From IMG/VR virus record IMGVR_UViG_3300042691_025382, positions 1 through 27,676 of that record: a stretch of DNA of 27,676 nucleotides. The stretch is one strand, 5' to 3'. Positions within the stretch are counted from its first letter, which is position 1. The number at the start of each line of letters is the position of its first letter. The notes beneath the pieces are model-generated. The model was not told the origin of the DNA. It ran no database searches and saw only the letters and a program-made list of their open reading frames with translations. A program made the position numbers and the translations under genes. This DNA comes from a virus. Below, one piece after another: positions 20,483 to 26,909 of the stretch.

Positions 20483-21062
20483 ATTGATTGCTTTTGGTTG
20501 TTCGTATACCTATGGACATAGTTTGCCAGATTGCCATGTTGATCCGGACAGACCTGGTCCAGTTGCCAGCAATTTAGCTTGGCCTGCATTGTTGGCTAAT
20601 TCTCTTAAATTAGAATGTGTTAATAGAGCATGGCCAGGTAACAGTAATAAAAAGATTTGGCATGACATTATGACTTTTGATTTTGCCGAGGATGACATTA
20701 TATTCGTAATGTGGACTAAGGTTGATAGATATTGTGTACTTCAAAAAGAACTTGAAGTACAAACAATTGGGCCTTGGATTGAAGATACAAATTATTTTAG
20801 GAATTTTTATTCCGAATATGATTCTGTGATGCAATCAAAATTGTATATAAGTCATTGTAATCATGTTGTAAAAAACAAAATACATAATCTTGTTATAGAA
20901 AGTGATCTAGGTAATCTGTTCGAATCCTTTGGAGAAAAGATTGAGCACATTCCTGTTTATCTCAACTATTTTAATCAATTTTTTTCGCGGGCATTAGATG
21001 GAAAACATCCTGGTACAGAATCTCATGCTGCCGCGGCTGACAGAATAAGAAAATTCATTTAA
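20475..21062 (+). CDS. SGNH/GDSL-like hydrolase
   Basis: 195 residues. Block I is A-F-G8-C-S10-Y-T-Y-G, with Ser10 the likely nucleophile. W-P-G-N56-S-N-K-K gives the Gly-Asn block, and D175-G-K-H178-P-G the C-terminal Asp-x-x-His. These are the S, G/N and H blocks of SGNH esterases. F-V-M-W-T-K-V-D-R at 77-85 is the central strand. Similar proteins occur widely in aquatic phages. An esterase acting on acetylated sugars or envelope glycans is the usual suggestion, not proven here. It overlaps the membrane-protein gene by 8 nt. Local base composition is more A/T-rich than the ligase gene. Confidence 0.82.
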   Translation: MSRLIAFGCSYTYGHSLPDCHVDPDRPGPVASNLAWPALLANSLKLECVNRAWPGNSNKKIWHDIMTFDFAEDDIIFVMWTKVDRYCVLQKELEVQTIGPWIEDTNYFRNFYSEYDSVMQSKLYISHCNHVVKNKIHNLVIESDLGNLFESFGEKIEHIPVYLNYFNQFFSRALDGKHPGTESHAAAADRIRKFI

Positions 21063-21079
21063 GGACTAAGTAAACTGAT

Positions 21080-21361
21080 ATGAGACAACTAGAACAATTA
21101 GACACTGACAATAATCTAGAAGAAGCAGAGATCGCTCAGGTCAATAATCTGCAGCGTAATGCCATGGCAGTCAATGAACTTAGGCAACAGCTGGAGAGGC
21201 AAAGAGCTCAACCTTCTGCTGAATTCTGTGAGGAGTGTGGTGAAGATATACCTAAAGCACGTAGAGAAGCAGTGCCTGGGGTACAACTCTGTATCTATTG
21301 CCAGACTAAACTAGAAAGATTCAAAGCCAACTATCGACAGCCTGGTGACAGCTCAGAGTAA
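21080..21361 (+). CDS. DksA/TraR-type C4 zinc-finger protein
   Basis: 93 residues. A helical, charged N-terminus (E-E-A-E-I-A-Q-V-N-N-L-Q-R-N) leads to C50-E-E-C53-G-E-D-I-P-K-A-R-R-E-A-V-P-G-V, then C71-I-Y-C74-Q-T-K-L-E. The C-x2-C-x17-C-x2-C spacing and the I-P-x-A-R-R-x-A motif are those of DksA/TraR proteins. Small phage versions can act on host RNA polymerase through its secondary channel without ppGpp, so it may help redirect host transcription. The acidic coiled-coil tip typical of DksA is short, as in TraR. It ends the ligase operon; its last 41 bases overlap the YqgE gene on the opposite strand. Confidence 0.88.
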   Translation: MRQLEQLDTDNNLEEAEIAQVNNLQRNAMAVNELRQQLERQRAQPSAEFCEECGEDIPKARREAVPGVQLCIYCQTKLERFKANYRQPGDSSE

Positions 21362-21884
21362 CTACTGACCCCCATAGGTTTTCTGTAGGCTGTTCAAACA
21401 ACCAATCAGGACCTAGGTTATTAGCAACCAGCCAAGAGTGTTCACGTTTCCACGGTCCCAGTCCTTGTAGTTCATGATCTAGCTGGCCAGGAGCCCAAGA
21501 AGCATATCCCATTAGTAATCTAAAATGTTTAGGAAAATCTCCATCTGCTAGATGATGGAACATTTCTTCTGAAGATGTCATAGCCCAAGCCGAAGTGATT
21601 ATCACAGTCTTGTCGCAGACCCAATCACTACTGTGTAACATCCAGAGGCTGTTTTGGCTGACTGGACCTCCCCAATAGATCGGTGTGCTAGGTAAGTTGT
21701 CAACTCTGAGATCACTGTCCTGTAGAATTTCATCTAGATTAAAGCCGCTGGGCTTGTTCACGCACAGGCCGTGTGCGCCTTGATTGGAAAAATGTGTGAT
21801 CATCAGTACCGAATCTCTAAAACGAGGATCCGGCATGTTAGGTGGTGCGATTAATAAATCAGTAGGTTTAAGTTCAATGTTCAT
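21321..21884 (-). CDS. YqgE/AlgH family protein
   Basis: 187 residues, the length of E. coli YqgE. Hallmarks: D-L-L-I-A-P-P-N-M-P-D-P-R-F-R-D-S-V (8-25), G-A-H-G-L-C-V-N-K-P-S-G (36-47), Y-W-G-G-P-V near 70, L-H-S-S-D-W, and the C-terminal G-Y-A-S-W-A-P-G-Q-L-D-H-E-L. The function of YqgE/AlgH is poorly defined; AlgH was first linked to regulation of alginate genes in Pseudomonas. Presence in a phage region suggests transfer from a proteobacterial host. It overlaps its upstream neighbour by 4 nt (ATGA) and runs convergently into the DksA/TraR-type gene. Confidence 0.93.
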   Translation of the reverse strand: MNIELKPTDLLIAPPNMPDPRFRDSVLMITHFSNQGAHGLCVNKPSGFNLDEILQDSDLRVDNLPSTPIYWGGPVSQNSLWMLHSSDWVCDKTVIITSAWAMTSSEEMFHHLADGDFPKHFRLLMGYASWAPGQLDHELQGLGPWKREHSWLVANNLGPDWLFEQPTENLWGSVVTLSCHQAVDSWL

Positions 21885-22372
21885 GACCAGTCGGGCAGAG
21901 GGCCGCCGTACTTCTTGCCCTTGATACGCTTACCACGTACCTTAATCCGATCGTGTCCTACCTTATGGCTCTTGCCTCCATCACGAGATCGGTACCCTTG
22001 ACTCTTGCAAGATGCCAGCTGACTGGCTCCCAGTGCAGAATCGGGCTTACCTGATTGGCAGAGTTCTCGAGAAGCTGGCTCCTCGGATACTGCTTCATCT
22101 TCAGGATTTTCAAGACCAAATAGAATGCTGTCGTTCAAGGGAAAGTCTAACTCCATAAAACGTTCCGGCAGTTCGTGTGTGTCTATGATATAGGATAACT
22201 CGTCATCTGTAGGATGTTCTTTCATTAGAACCTTAGCAGCTTCATCATGTGCATCTGCATTGCTCCAAATGTCAACGTCATAGTGTTCCTGATACAGCGT
22301 TGCCACTGCGTCCATGACTTTTCTGTAGTCGCAGGTAAAAATATTTTCAGTGACGATCTCTCTGATTTTCAT
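21881..22372 (-). CDS. Two-part protein: acidic N-terminus, basic Cys/Lys C-terminal cassette
   Basis: 163 residues. The N-terminal 95 residues are acidic and start M-K-I-R-E-I-V-T-E, a capsid-targeting-like peptide. The C-terminal 60 residues are a basic cassette with C104, G-A-S-Q-L-A-S-C-K-S-Q-G-Y-R-S-R-D-G-G-K-S-H-K and ending K-G-K-K-Y-G-G-P-L-P-D-W-S. I have an impression of similar tails in aquatic phage proteins; it looks like a nucleic-acid-binding or packaging tail. No catalytic motif is visible. It overlaps neighbours by 4 nt on each side, so it is part of the minus-strand unit 23211-21321. Confidence 0.65.
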   Translation of the reverse strand: MKIREIVTENIFTCDYRKVMDAVATLYQEHYDVDIWSNADAHDEAAKVLMKEHPTDDELSYIIDTHELPERFMELDFPLNDSILFGLENPEDEAVSEEPASRELCQSGKPDSALGASQLASCKSQGYRSRDGGKSHKVGHDRIKVRGKRIKGKKYGGPLPDWS

Positions 22373-22602
22373 GCTAGTTTTGCTCCGATCATAATGCAGG
22401 ATACCAACATGTTTTTGACATCCATATCATCTGCTTCTGCATTTAATTTATCCGAATTGATGAGATCGGCCATTAGGGCCTGATATTCAGATTCTGATAT
22501 TTCATTGCGGTGAAGTGCGCCAGTTATCTCTAATGCGAATTGAGCTCTCTGTTCAGCCCAGGGTCTGCCACAGGTAGATAAAAATTGCAGTTGTTCCATC
22601 AT
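22369..22602 (-). CDS. Small hypothetical protein
   Basis: 77 residues from the ATG at 22602, chosen because GGGAG lies 9 nt upstream and the ATG follows the preceding stop by 2 nt. An in-frame ATG at 22611 would add three residues but leaves no room for that ribosome-binding site. The protein is Met-rich and helical: W-A-E-Q-R-A-Q-F-A-L-E-I-T-G-A-L, then I-S-E-S-E-Y-Q-A-L-M-A-D-L, with a hydrophobic C-terminus M-L-V-S-C-I-M-I-G-A-K-L. No family is recognised. It overlaps the next gene by 4 nt. Confidence 0.6.
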   Translation of the reverse strand: MMEQLQFLSTCGRPWAEQRAQFALEITGALHRNEISESEYQALMADLINSDKLNAEADDMDVKNMLVSCIMIGAKLA

Positions 22603-22604
22603 GG

Positions 22605-22985
22605 TTACCATCTCCCTAGTATAACTTTACTGGCTCGTTCGCCCTGTTGTGTTAGAACTTTCTTTTTGATTTCACAATAAGTTTTGCTGCCTTCGCCTCT
22701 ATCAGTCCATTCTTTAACTGTAGCCTGCATAGGCTCTATGACTCTTAATACATCTTTTTGTAGCGTGCCTTTGGCCTGACTGTAGAGTTCAAACCTACGT
22801 AGATCTTCTCTCAATCTTTCTACCTGTGGTCGCTGTGCATCTGAGCAGTTGATACGCTCTACGCTCAGTCTGGCTTCTGTGATATAAGCTGATTGATTGT
22901 CATCCCAAAAACTAGGTATCCAGTTCTGTACAGTGGCACAGCCTGTAACCATCAAAGCGGCGATAATAGATATAACGATACGCAT
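22605..22985 (-). CDS. Phage lipoprotein
   Basis: 126 residues. It has a short lipoprotein signal peptide: M-R-I-V-I-S-I-I-A-A-L-M-V-T-G-C16 with a V-T-G-C lipobox, so Cys16 should be acylated after signal peptidase II cleavage. The mature part is soluble and helical with two further Cys (I-N-C-S-D-A-Q-R and T-Y-C-E-I-K-K-K) that could form a disulphide. A superinfection-immunity or outer-spanin-like role is conceivable, but no inner-membrane partner is adjacent. The ATG follows a TAAATA box by 4 nt with no Shine-Dalgarno sequence. Confidence 0.75.
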   Translation of the reverse strand: MRIVISIIAALMVTGCATVQNWIPSFWDDNQSAYITEARLSVERINCSDAQRPQVERLREDLRRFELYSQAKGTLQKDVLRVIEPMQATVKEWTDRGEGSKTYCEIKKKVLTQQGERASKVILGRW

Positions 22986-22989
22986 GAAA

Positions 22990-22995
22990 TATTTA
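22990..22995 (-). promoter_or_regulatory. Late-type box 4 nt before the lipoprotein ATG
   Basis: GAATAAATATTTC-ATG on the minus strand. The box overlaps the stop codon of the upstream gene (22993-22995). Confidence 0.45.
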
Positions 22996-23211
22996 TTCGG
23001 GTTTGGGTATTGATTTGATTTTAGACTCTAACTCACGTTCAGCTATCTCTGAACATGAAGGCATACCTGGAGGATCATATACAACTAATAACCATTGGGT
23101 TTTCGGAAATTGACTTTTACTGACCAATTGTGAATGATGATCTGGATCTGAAACCCATTGTTTCACAGTGTCTAGGTCTTCCATGTTTTCTATTATGTAA
23201 AATTTCTGCAT
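22993..23211 (-). CDS. Small hypothetical protein
   Basis: 72 residues from the ATG at 23211 (M-Q-K-F-Y-I-I-E-N-M-E-D-L). This start is preferred over a longer frame beginning at 23244 because ACTAAATATTAT lies directly before it; the longer version would be read across that promoter. The protein contains Q-W-L-L-V-V-Y-D-P-P-G-M-P-S-C-S-E-I-A-E-R-E-L-E, a strand followed by a Pro-rich loop and a helix. No family is recognised. It is the first gene of the minus-strand unit that continues to YqgE. Confidence 0.6.
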   Translation of the reverse strand: MQKFYIIENMEDLDTVKQWVSDPDHHSQLVSKSQFPKTQWLLVVYDPPGMPSCSEIAERELESKIKSIPKPE

Positions 23212-23215
23212 ATAA

Positions 23216-23221
23216 TATTTA
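23216..23221 (-). promoter_or_regulatory. Late-type box 4 nt before the 23211 ATG
   Basis: ACTAAATATTAT-ATG on the minus strand, with no Shine-Dalgarno sequence. Same 4-nt spacing as at 2714, 4429 and 22990. Confidence 0.45.
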
Positions 23222-23255
23222 GTAGCCCAACCACAGTTAATCAAGGTTTAAACTG

Positions 23256-23275
23256 CGCAGATAAATATTTCTGCG
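23256..23275 (+). promoter_or_regulatory. TAAATA box in the loop of a 6-bp inverted repeat
   Basis: CGCAGA and TCTGCG flank TAAATATT. The TAAATA (23262-23267) faces the gene at 23324. The perfect 6-bp arms could bind a dimeric regulator or form a hairpin in a read-through transcript. Confidence 0.5.
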
Positions 23276-23323
23276 TGTGAGGCGATCTGAGCTAGGCCTA
23301 AATCAACCCTTAAGGAGATTTAG

Positions 23324-24190
23324 ATGCAGGCCAGAACAAAGAAAGAACAGGCAGCAGCCCCTGAAACCAAATCCGAAATGGAAATGATACGAGAGCTGCA
23401 AGATGAGCTGCGATTCCTTCGCGAACAGCGCACGGCCAAATCAGCTGATCCAGAACAGATCCAAAAGCAACAGGAACTTATCGCTAAAAATACCCGACGT
23501 GCCTGGGACTCAGAAGCCCTGGTCCAGTTCAATGTAGCACAGGTACAGGTAGCACGTTCAATCGTAGAAGAAAACGTCACGGATGCCATGCAGAGCTATA
23601 CCATCAATGCGGGCGGTAATCGTGAGCTGATCATGCGTACCACAGATGATGTCTATCGTAATCGCATGATGATGCTGACACAGTTGCAGCCCTCTACACC
23701 CATGCAGGCTCTGTTCCAGGATTCAATGATCACCAAAACCAAGCTAGAGTATCTGCACCATCGTAATCATGTCAACGAAGAAATGGTTACTATCATCCAA
23801 GAAATGGCAGCAGCCATACGTGCTATCGGTGATGTTTCAGAGCGTTTCTATGCCCTCAACGAGTACATGGTAGAACACTGCGACGAAGTCTCAAATGAAA
23901 ACGCACAGTGGTTTGATGGTGAACTTCAAGCGATGATGCAGTCAGCTACACAGGACGGCAACAGCTCCAGAGTAGAACTATCAGAAACTGAAACGGATAT
24001 CTTGCTCAAAGCCGCAGAGCTGAACAAGCTGGAAATCCGGGCTTTGGCCGGCCTAGCGGATAGCTTGGGTGAACACCTACAGGAATGTCAGGACCATGGC
24101 AATGAGCTCAGAGATGAAGTCATTAACTTACGTGAAAAAGTCGATGGCACACAGAAGCGTATCGCCAATCGCATCGCGCCAGGAAAATGA
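23324..24190 (+). CDS. Coiled-coil phage protein of unknown function
   Basis: 288 residues, almost wholly helical and Glu/Gln-rich. Likely coiled-coil segments are about 14-50 (K-S-E-M-E-M-I-R-E-L-Q-D-E-L-R-F-L-R-E-Q), 55-75, 130-180 and 220-285 (L-R-D-E-V-I-N-L-R-E-K-V). It has a strong ribosome-binding site (TAAGGAGATTTAG-ATG) and a TAAATA box, both pointing to strong late expression. It might be a structural scaffold, tape-like or head-core protein. No family is recognised. Its stop overlaps the next ATG (ATGA). Confidence 0.7.
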   Translation: MQARTKKEQAAAPETKSEMEMIRELQDELRFLREQRTAKSADPEQIQKQQELIAKNTRRAWDSEALVQFNVAQVQVARSIVEENVTDAMQSYTINAGGNRELIMRTTDDVYRNRMMMLTQLQPSTPMQALFQDSMITKTKLEYLHHRNHVNEEMVTIIQEMAAAIRAIGDVSERFYALNEYMVEHCDEVSNENAQWFDGELQAMMQSATQDGNSSRVELSETETDILLKAAELNKLEIRALAGLADSLGEHLQECQDHGNELRDEVINLREKVDGTQKRIANRIAPGK

Positions 24191-24390
24191 TATTCCCAGA
24201 CAAGCCCAGACCGCCCTGGCAATATCAAAAGCCCCCGGCTGCGGGGCCTAAGGCCAGGGCAGAGCAGATCTCGGACACTGAGCCCCGGAAGCAGCCCAGA
24301 CCCCCGGGCTACTATCGTGAGCGCATAGAGTTTGCTGTGATAATTGTAGGTTTTTACTTCTGGATAAAATATTGGCTGCAATATCAATAG
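24187..24390 (+). CDS. Proline-rich tail-anchored small membrane protein
   Basis: 67 residues from the ATGA overlap. The first 45 residues are Pro/Lys/Arg-rich (D-K-P-R-P-P-W, K-Q-P-R-P-P-G-Y-Y). Residues about 49-65 (F-A-V-I-I-V-G-F-Y-F-W-I-K-Y-W-L) form one membrane segment at the C-terminus. This looks like a tail-anchored inner-membrane protein with a disordered cytoplasmic part. The gene is noticeably GC-rich with CCCGGG-type runs, unlike its neighbours. Function unknown; a small effector or lysis accessory is possible. Confidence 0.6.
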   Translation: MIFPDKPRPPWQYQKPPAAGPKARAEQISDTEPRKQPRPPGYYRERIEFAVIIVGFYFWIKYWLQYQ

Positions 24391-24644
24391 TGTTCGATGA
24401 CATCACTGTGGATCTAGTGCTGGCCCGACGCCGATGGAGTCGCATCCGTAGGATAAGGTCAGCCACAAGATCTATACGTAGACAGTGGCCACAGATACGA
24501 TTCGGTCTGCTGAGACAGGATCAAATCATTACCATAACATTTGACACAGAGCTGGACTTCTTTCAATGGCTGCTGGTTTGGCCTGCAAACATGCCCAGAT
24601 GGCGCAGATTATCGCACTGCCCTAACTATGACACTGGCAGTTAA
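24390..24644 (+). CDS. Arg/Trp-rich small protein
   Basis: 84 residues from a GTG at 24390 that shares its G with the preceding TAG stop (TAGTG). A TTG 18 nt earlier is also in frame. The middle is strongly basic (R-R-R-W-S-R-I-R-R-I-R-S, R-S-I-R-R-Q-W), followed by I-T-I-T-F-D-T-E-L-D-F-F-Q-W-L-L-V-W-P. It may bind nucleic acid or membranes. Its last 4 nt overlap the end of the convergent fibre gene. No family is recognised and the start is uncertain. Confidence 0.5.
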   Translation: MFDDITVDLVLARRRWSRIRRIRSATRSIRRQWPQIRFGLLRQDQIITITFDTELDFFQWLLVWPANMPRWRRLSHCPNYDTGS

Positions 24645-25741
24645 GTTGGAGTCAACACCCACCATAAATCGGCACCCGAACCAAGAGGATTTTCTGTCTT
24701 GATATATTCACGCCAACTCAGTCCAGGTTGACTCAAGGCAGCATCGACACTGCCAGCACCTTGCACTTCTTCTCCTATGGGCGGGTATACATTTCGTGCG
24801 CCAGCGGCGCTGTTTCTAACTGTAATTCTTGTACCGTAGGGCTGACCAGCGGGCAGAATTATGCCGCCTGAGGCCGCAGAATTTAGTATATGAGCTAGAT
24901 TAGCAGTGATCTCTGTGGCAGTGCCCTGAGTTGAGCCTCCAGGTTGAATGTTTTGATAACCTAGGCTGGTTACACCAGTAAACGTGGGGTCTTCTGTGAA
25001 TGCATATTCAGGACCAATCTTGAATTCAGCTGCCAGTGGAGTACCATCTGCTTCAAAACCCAGTCTGCGATCAATATAGGTCCTAACTGCAGATTCTGTG
25101 GGCACTGCTGATGTGCTGTTGTCTGCAAATGTAGGATCTATACTGAACTCATTAATGGCCACACCTACACTCATCTGTAGATCAGAAAGTCCTAGGAAAG
25201 CCGCAGGGAGATTCAATAGATTGTTATAGTCTATGGGTGCCTGAGAAATCAAGCTGTTGACCAAGGTTTCTGTGGCATAACGCTGACCTGACTGTGTTCT
25301 CAGTTCTCCGCGCACTGTGATGTCGTTTTCCACTGTGATGTCGCTGTTAAACACCACTGCAGGAGTGAATGAAATAGCAGAGCTGTCTGTGCTGTCTATG
25401 GCCGTGCCTGTGACTGTGACTGACCCCAGACTGGGGATCGTGGGTTTACCTGATAAGTCACTGTACTGACCAGAAGTAGACACTGTGGAAAACTGAGGCT
25501 TGCCTGTGATGTTGTTCCAGGTCAATACCCCAGATGCTGCTACTTTAGTGCTGACTGTGCTGTTAGTGACATTGGCTAGATCTGCGCGAGCCAAAGCAGT
25601 ACCACCCACTGTGGCAGCATCAAATATCCTTAGGGTCTTGGCAGTGCTGTCATAGTAGACATCGCCATTGTTGGCTGTGGTAGATGCCAAGGCGCTGGCG
25701 GTAAATGATCTTAGCCTTAGATTGCGAATTGGTTGTGTCAT
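24641..25741 (-). CDS. Tail-fibre-like structural protein
   Basis: 366 residues, very Ser/Thr/Ala-rich with few charges. The N-terminus (N-L-R-L-R-S-F-T-A-S-A-L) is followed by N-G-D-V-Y-Y-D-S-T-A-K-T-L-R-I-F-D, a unit common in phage fibre proteins. Beta repeats follow: S-D-I-T-V-E-N-D-I-T-V-R-G-E-L (about 132-146), T-E-I-T-A-N-L-A-H-I-L-N and R-I-T-V-R-N-S-A-A-G-A-R-N-V-Y-P. The C-terminus ends W-R-E-Y-I-K-T-E-N-P ... L-W-W-V-L-T-P-T. Fibrous or spike role is inferred from this composition. It has a TAAATA box and an AGGA ribosome-binding site. Confidence 0.75.
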   Translation of the reverse strand: MTQPIRNLRLRSFTASALASTTANNGDVYYDSTAKTLRIFDAATVGGTALARADLANVTNSTVSTKVAASGVLTWNNITGKPQFSTVSTSGQYSDLSGKPTIPSLGSVTVTGTAIDSTDSSAISFTPAVVFNSDITVENDITVRGELRTQSGQRYATETLVNSLISQAPIDYNNLLNLPAAFLGLSDLQMSVGVAINEFSIDPTFADNSTSAVPTESAVRTYIDRRLGFEADGTPLAAEFKIGPEYAFTEDPTFTGVTSLGYQNIQPGGSTQGTATEITANLAHILNSAASGGIILPAGQPYGTRITVRNSAAGARNVYPPIGEEVQGAGSVDAALSQPGLSWREYIKTENPLGSGADLWWVLTPT

Positions 25742-25759
25742 AGCAGAGTCCTGTTCGAA

Positions 25760-25765
25760 TATTTA
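25760..25765 (-). promoter_or_regulatory. Late-type box for the fibre-like gene
   Basis: GCTAAATATTCG on the minus strand, 18 nt before the ATG at 25741, with AGGA in the leader. Confidence 0.5.
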
Positions 25766-25780
25766 GCTGAGTCCATTAAA

Positions 25781-25818
25781 CGGCGAAGCCGCGCAGAAAA
25801 TTTTCTAGCGCGAAGCGC
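25781..25818. repeat. Palindrome flanked by two mini-hairpins
   Basis: CGGC-GAA-GCCG (25781-25791), the 12-bp palindrome AGAAAATTTTCT (25795-25806), then GCGC-GAA-GCGC (25808-25818). The two hairpins have the same GAA loop. The element lies in the 122-bp gap between the fibre-like gene and the gene ending at 25864. It could be a transcription terminator or RNA-processing site. Confidence 0.7.
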
Positions 25819-25863
25819 AACGGCAGATTGTGTGTAGAGCACCCAGATAATTATCTACGCAGA

Positions 25864-26067
25864 TTATACGTACTCTAATGCCCTCTGACGCACCAATCCA
25901 GGATACTTTAAAAGAAAAAATGCGACATATCTCGCGGGCACAAAAAAGTCTATGCAATCTCCTCTGATGCTTAAATGGCCACCCCAGCTCTGTACATCTC
26001 GCCAAATGATCTCTTCATCGTATTCTGATCCGGTATAACGATAACAGTAAATGGTTATATCAAACAT
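25864..26067 (-). CDS. Small hypothetical protein
   Basis: 67 residues with aromatic-rich strands: M-F-D-I-T-I-Y-C-Y-R-Y-T-G-S-E-Y-D, W-R-D-V-Q-S-W-G-G-H-L, I-D-F-F-V-P-A-R-Y-V-A-F-F-L. No family is recognised. Its start overlaps the end of the upstream gene by 13 nt, which supports real coding in tandem. The C-terminal half is read in another frame by a competing 66-residue ORF, which I treat as a shadow. Confidence 0.5.
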   Translation of the reverse strand: MFDITIYCYRYTGSEYDEEIIWRDVQSWGGHLSIRGDCIDFFVPARYVAFFLLKYPGLVRQRALEYV

Positions 26068-26243
26068 AACATTAGGTAAGTGGCGTCATCACAGTCTACG
26101 AGAACTATGTAGTGGTCTTCCCAGTGGCTGCTAAATCCCCCAGAGTCCTCACAGAGTACGTGTATGATTCGAATGGGCATGCCCCGAGCAATCAAATCAT
26201 GACAGCGTTCAAGTTGATCTAAGGTATAGTCTAGAGTATACAT
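26055..26243 (-). CDS. Small hypothetical protein
   Basis: 62 residues from the ATG at 26243 (M-Y-T-L-D-Y-T-L-D-Q-L-E-R-C-H-D). An in-frame TTG at 26252 would add M-L-I. The N-terminal half is helical. The C-terminal half, I-R-I-I-H-V-L-C-E-D-S-G-G-F-S-S-H-W-E-D-H-Y-I-V-L-V-D-C-D, suggests alternating strands. No family is recognised. A TTAAATACTT box lies 12 nt upstream and there is no clear Shine-Dalgarno sequence. Confidence 0.5.
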   Translation of the reverse strand: MYTLDYTLDQLERCHDLIARGMPIRIIHVLCEDSGGFSSHWEDHYIVLVDCDDATYLMLCLI

Positions 26244-26255
26244 GATAAGCAAAAG

Positions 26256-26261
26256 TATTTA
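26256..26261 (-). promoter_or_regulatory. Late-type box for the 26243-25864 pair
   Basis: ATTTAAATACTT on the minus strand, 12 nt before the ATG at 26243 (3 nt before the alternative TTG). Confidence 0.4.
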
Positions 26262-26317
26262 AATATGTATATGATGAATTGGCAATCGACCACAGGCATG
26301 CGGGCCGCTAGAGGACT

Positions 26318-26572
26318 ATGAAAACCACTGTATATTATCTAGTACACAAAGACAGCCAAACTCGACTGCGTTACTATAAGACTCTTGCCGGTGCAAGAAT
26401 CGCACAGCACAGTCGTAACAGGCATTTGGGCTTCCATGACAGAATAGAGCGTGTAGAGCAGTTTGACAACTGGGAAGTAGAGTTATACAGATTAGCAGAC
26501 GGAAGCATAGTGGAAGGTACGTATTGCATAGTAGAAGATACTGTAGACTCTTGGGATTTTTTACTGAGCTAA
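26318..26572 (+). CDS. Small hypothetical protein
   Basis: 84 residues from an ATG with a good ribosome-binding site (GCTAGAGGACT-ATG). Sequence includes V-Y-Y-L-V-H-K-D-S-Q-T-R-L-R-Y-Y-K, a basic helix A-R-I-A-Q-H-S-R-N-R-H, and W-E-V-E-L-Y-R-L-A-D-G-S. The strand-helix-strand pattern with positive charge suggests a small nucleic-acid or protein-binding module, but no family is recognised. It opens the plus-strand run of tiny genes that continues to the end of the window. Confidence 0.6.
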   Translation: MKTTVYYLVHKDSQTRLRYYKTLAGARIAQHSRNRHLGFHDRIERVEQFDNWEVELYRLADGSIVEGTYCIVEDTVDSWDFLLS

Positions 26573-26599
26573 GAATGGCATAAACACTGGGGTTTAAGC

Positions 26600-26758
26600 A
26601 TGAAATGGATTTTGGTATTTTGGTTGCAGTATCCAGAAAACTACACAGTGTACACAGAGTATAAGACAGAACGCGAGTGTAGGGACGCAGAATATCTATG
26701 GCAGCGTAGACTGACCATAGTTAACTCAAAGCTGATAGCGGAGTGTAGAACAAGATGA
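26600..26758 (+). CDS. 52-residue hypothetical protein
   Basis: M-K-W-I-L-V-F-W-L-Q-Y-P-E-N-Y at the start, then charged Y-K-T-E-R-E-C-R-D-A-E-Y-L-W-Q-R-R-L and ending A-E-C-R-T-R. Two Cys and several aromatic residues are present. The hydrophobic start is too short for a full membrane span. Coding is supported by a GGGG ribosome-binding-like stretch and by the ATGA overlap with the next gene. No family is recognised. Confidence 0.55.
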   Translation: MKWILVFWLQYPENYTVYTEYKTERECRDAEYLWQRRLTIVNSKLIAECRTR

Positions 26759-26895
26759 TGAAACTGACTGTGTTTGCGATATATTGGTTGAGCCTTGTGT
26801 TGACCATGCGACAGGGAGCGTTATGGATGTGGTTTATATTGCTGCCTACGTTCTTATTGCTGTATCTGTGGGCAGAAGAACAGGACACGTATTAA
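26755..26895 (+). CDS. 46-residue two-span membrane peptide
   Basis: M-M-K-L-T-V-F-A-I-Y-W-L-S-L-V-L-T-M-R-Q-G-A-L-W-M-W, followed by a second hydrophobic stretch F-I-L-L-P-T-F-L-L-L-Y-L-W-A and an acidic end E-E-Q-D-T-Y. It looks like two short helices with a turn at R-Q-G, a small hairpin membrane peptide. It overlaps the preceding gene by 4 nt. A longer ORF in another frame (26784-27059) covers it, but this frame has better coding character. The stop is followed at once by the first 14-bp repeat. Confidence 0.55.
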   Translation: MMKLTVFAIYWLSLVLTMRQGALWMWFILLPTFLLLYLWAEEQDTY

Positions 26896-26909
26896 GGCCC
26901 CGCTGTAGG
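26896..26909 (+). repeat. 14-bp repeat GGCCCCGCTGTAGG, copy 1
   Basis: GGCCCCGCTGTAGG directly after the TAA of the 26755 gene. Copies 2 and 3 are at 27188 and 27411. The stretch 26910-27037 that follows holds no gene I can support; a 46-codon frame from 26920 to 27059 lacks a ribosome-binding site. Confidence 0.9.

Noticed and set aside
20911-20920. GTTCGAATCC, a perfect tRNA T-loop motif
   Set aside because: It lies in frame inside the SGNH gene and no acceptor or anticodon stem can be built around it.
23211-23244. Longer start for the 22993 gene
   Set aside because: The extra 11 codons cross the TAAATA box at 23216-23221, and the start has no ribosome-binding site.
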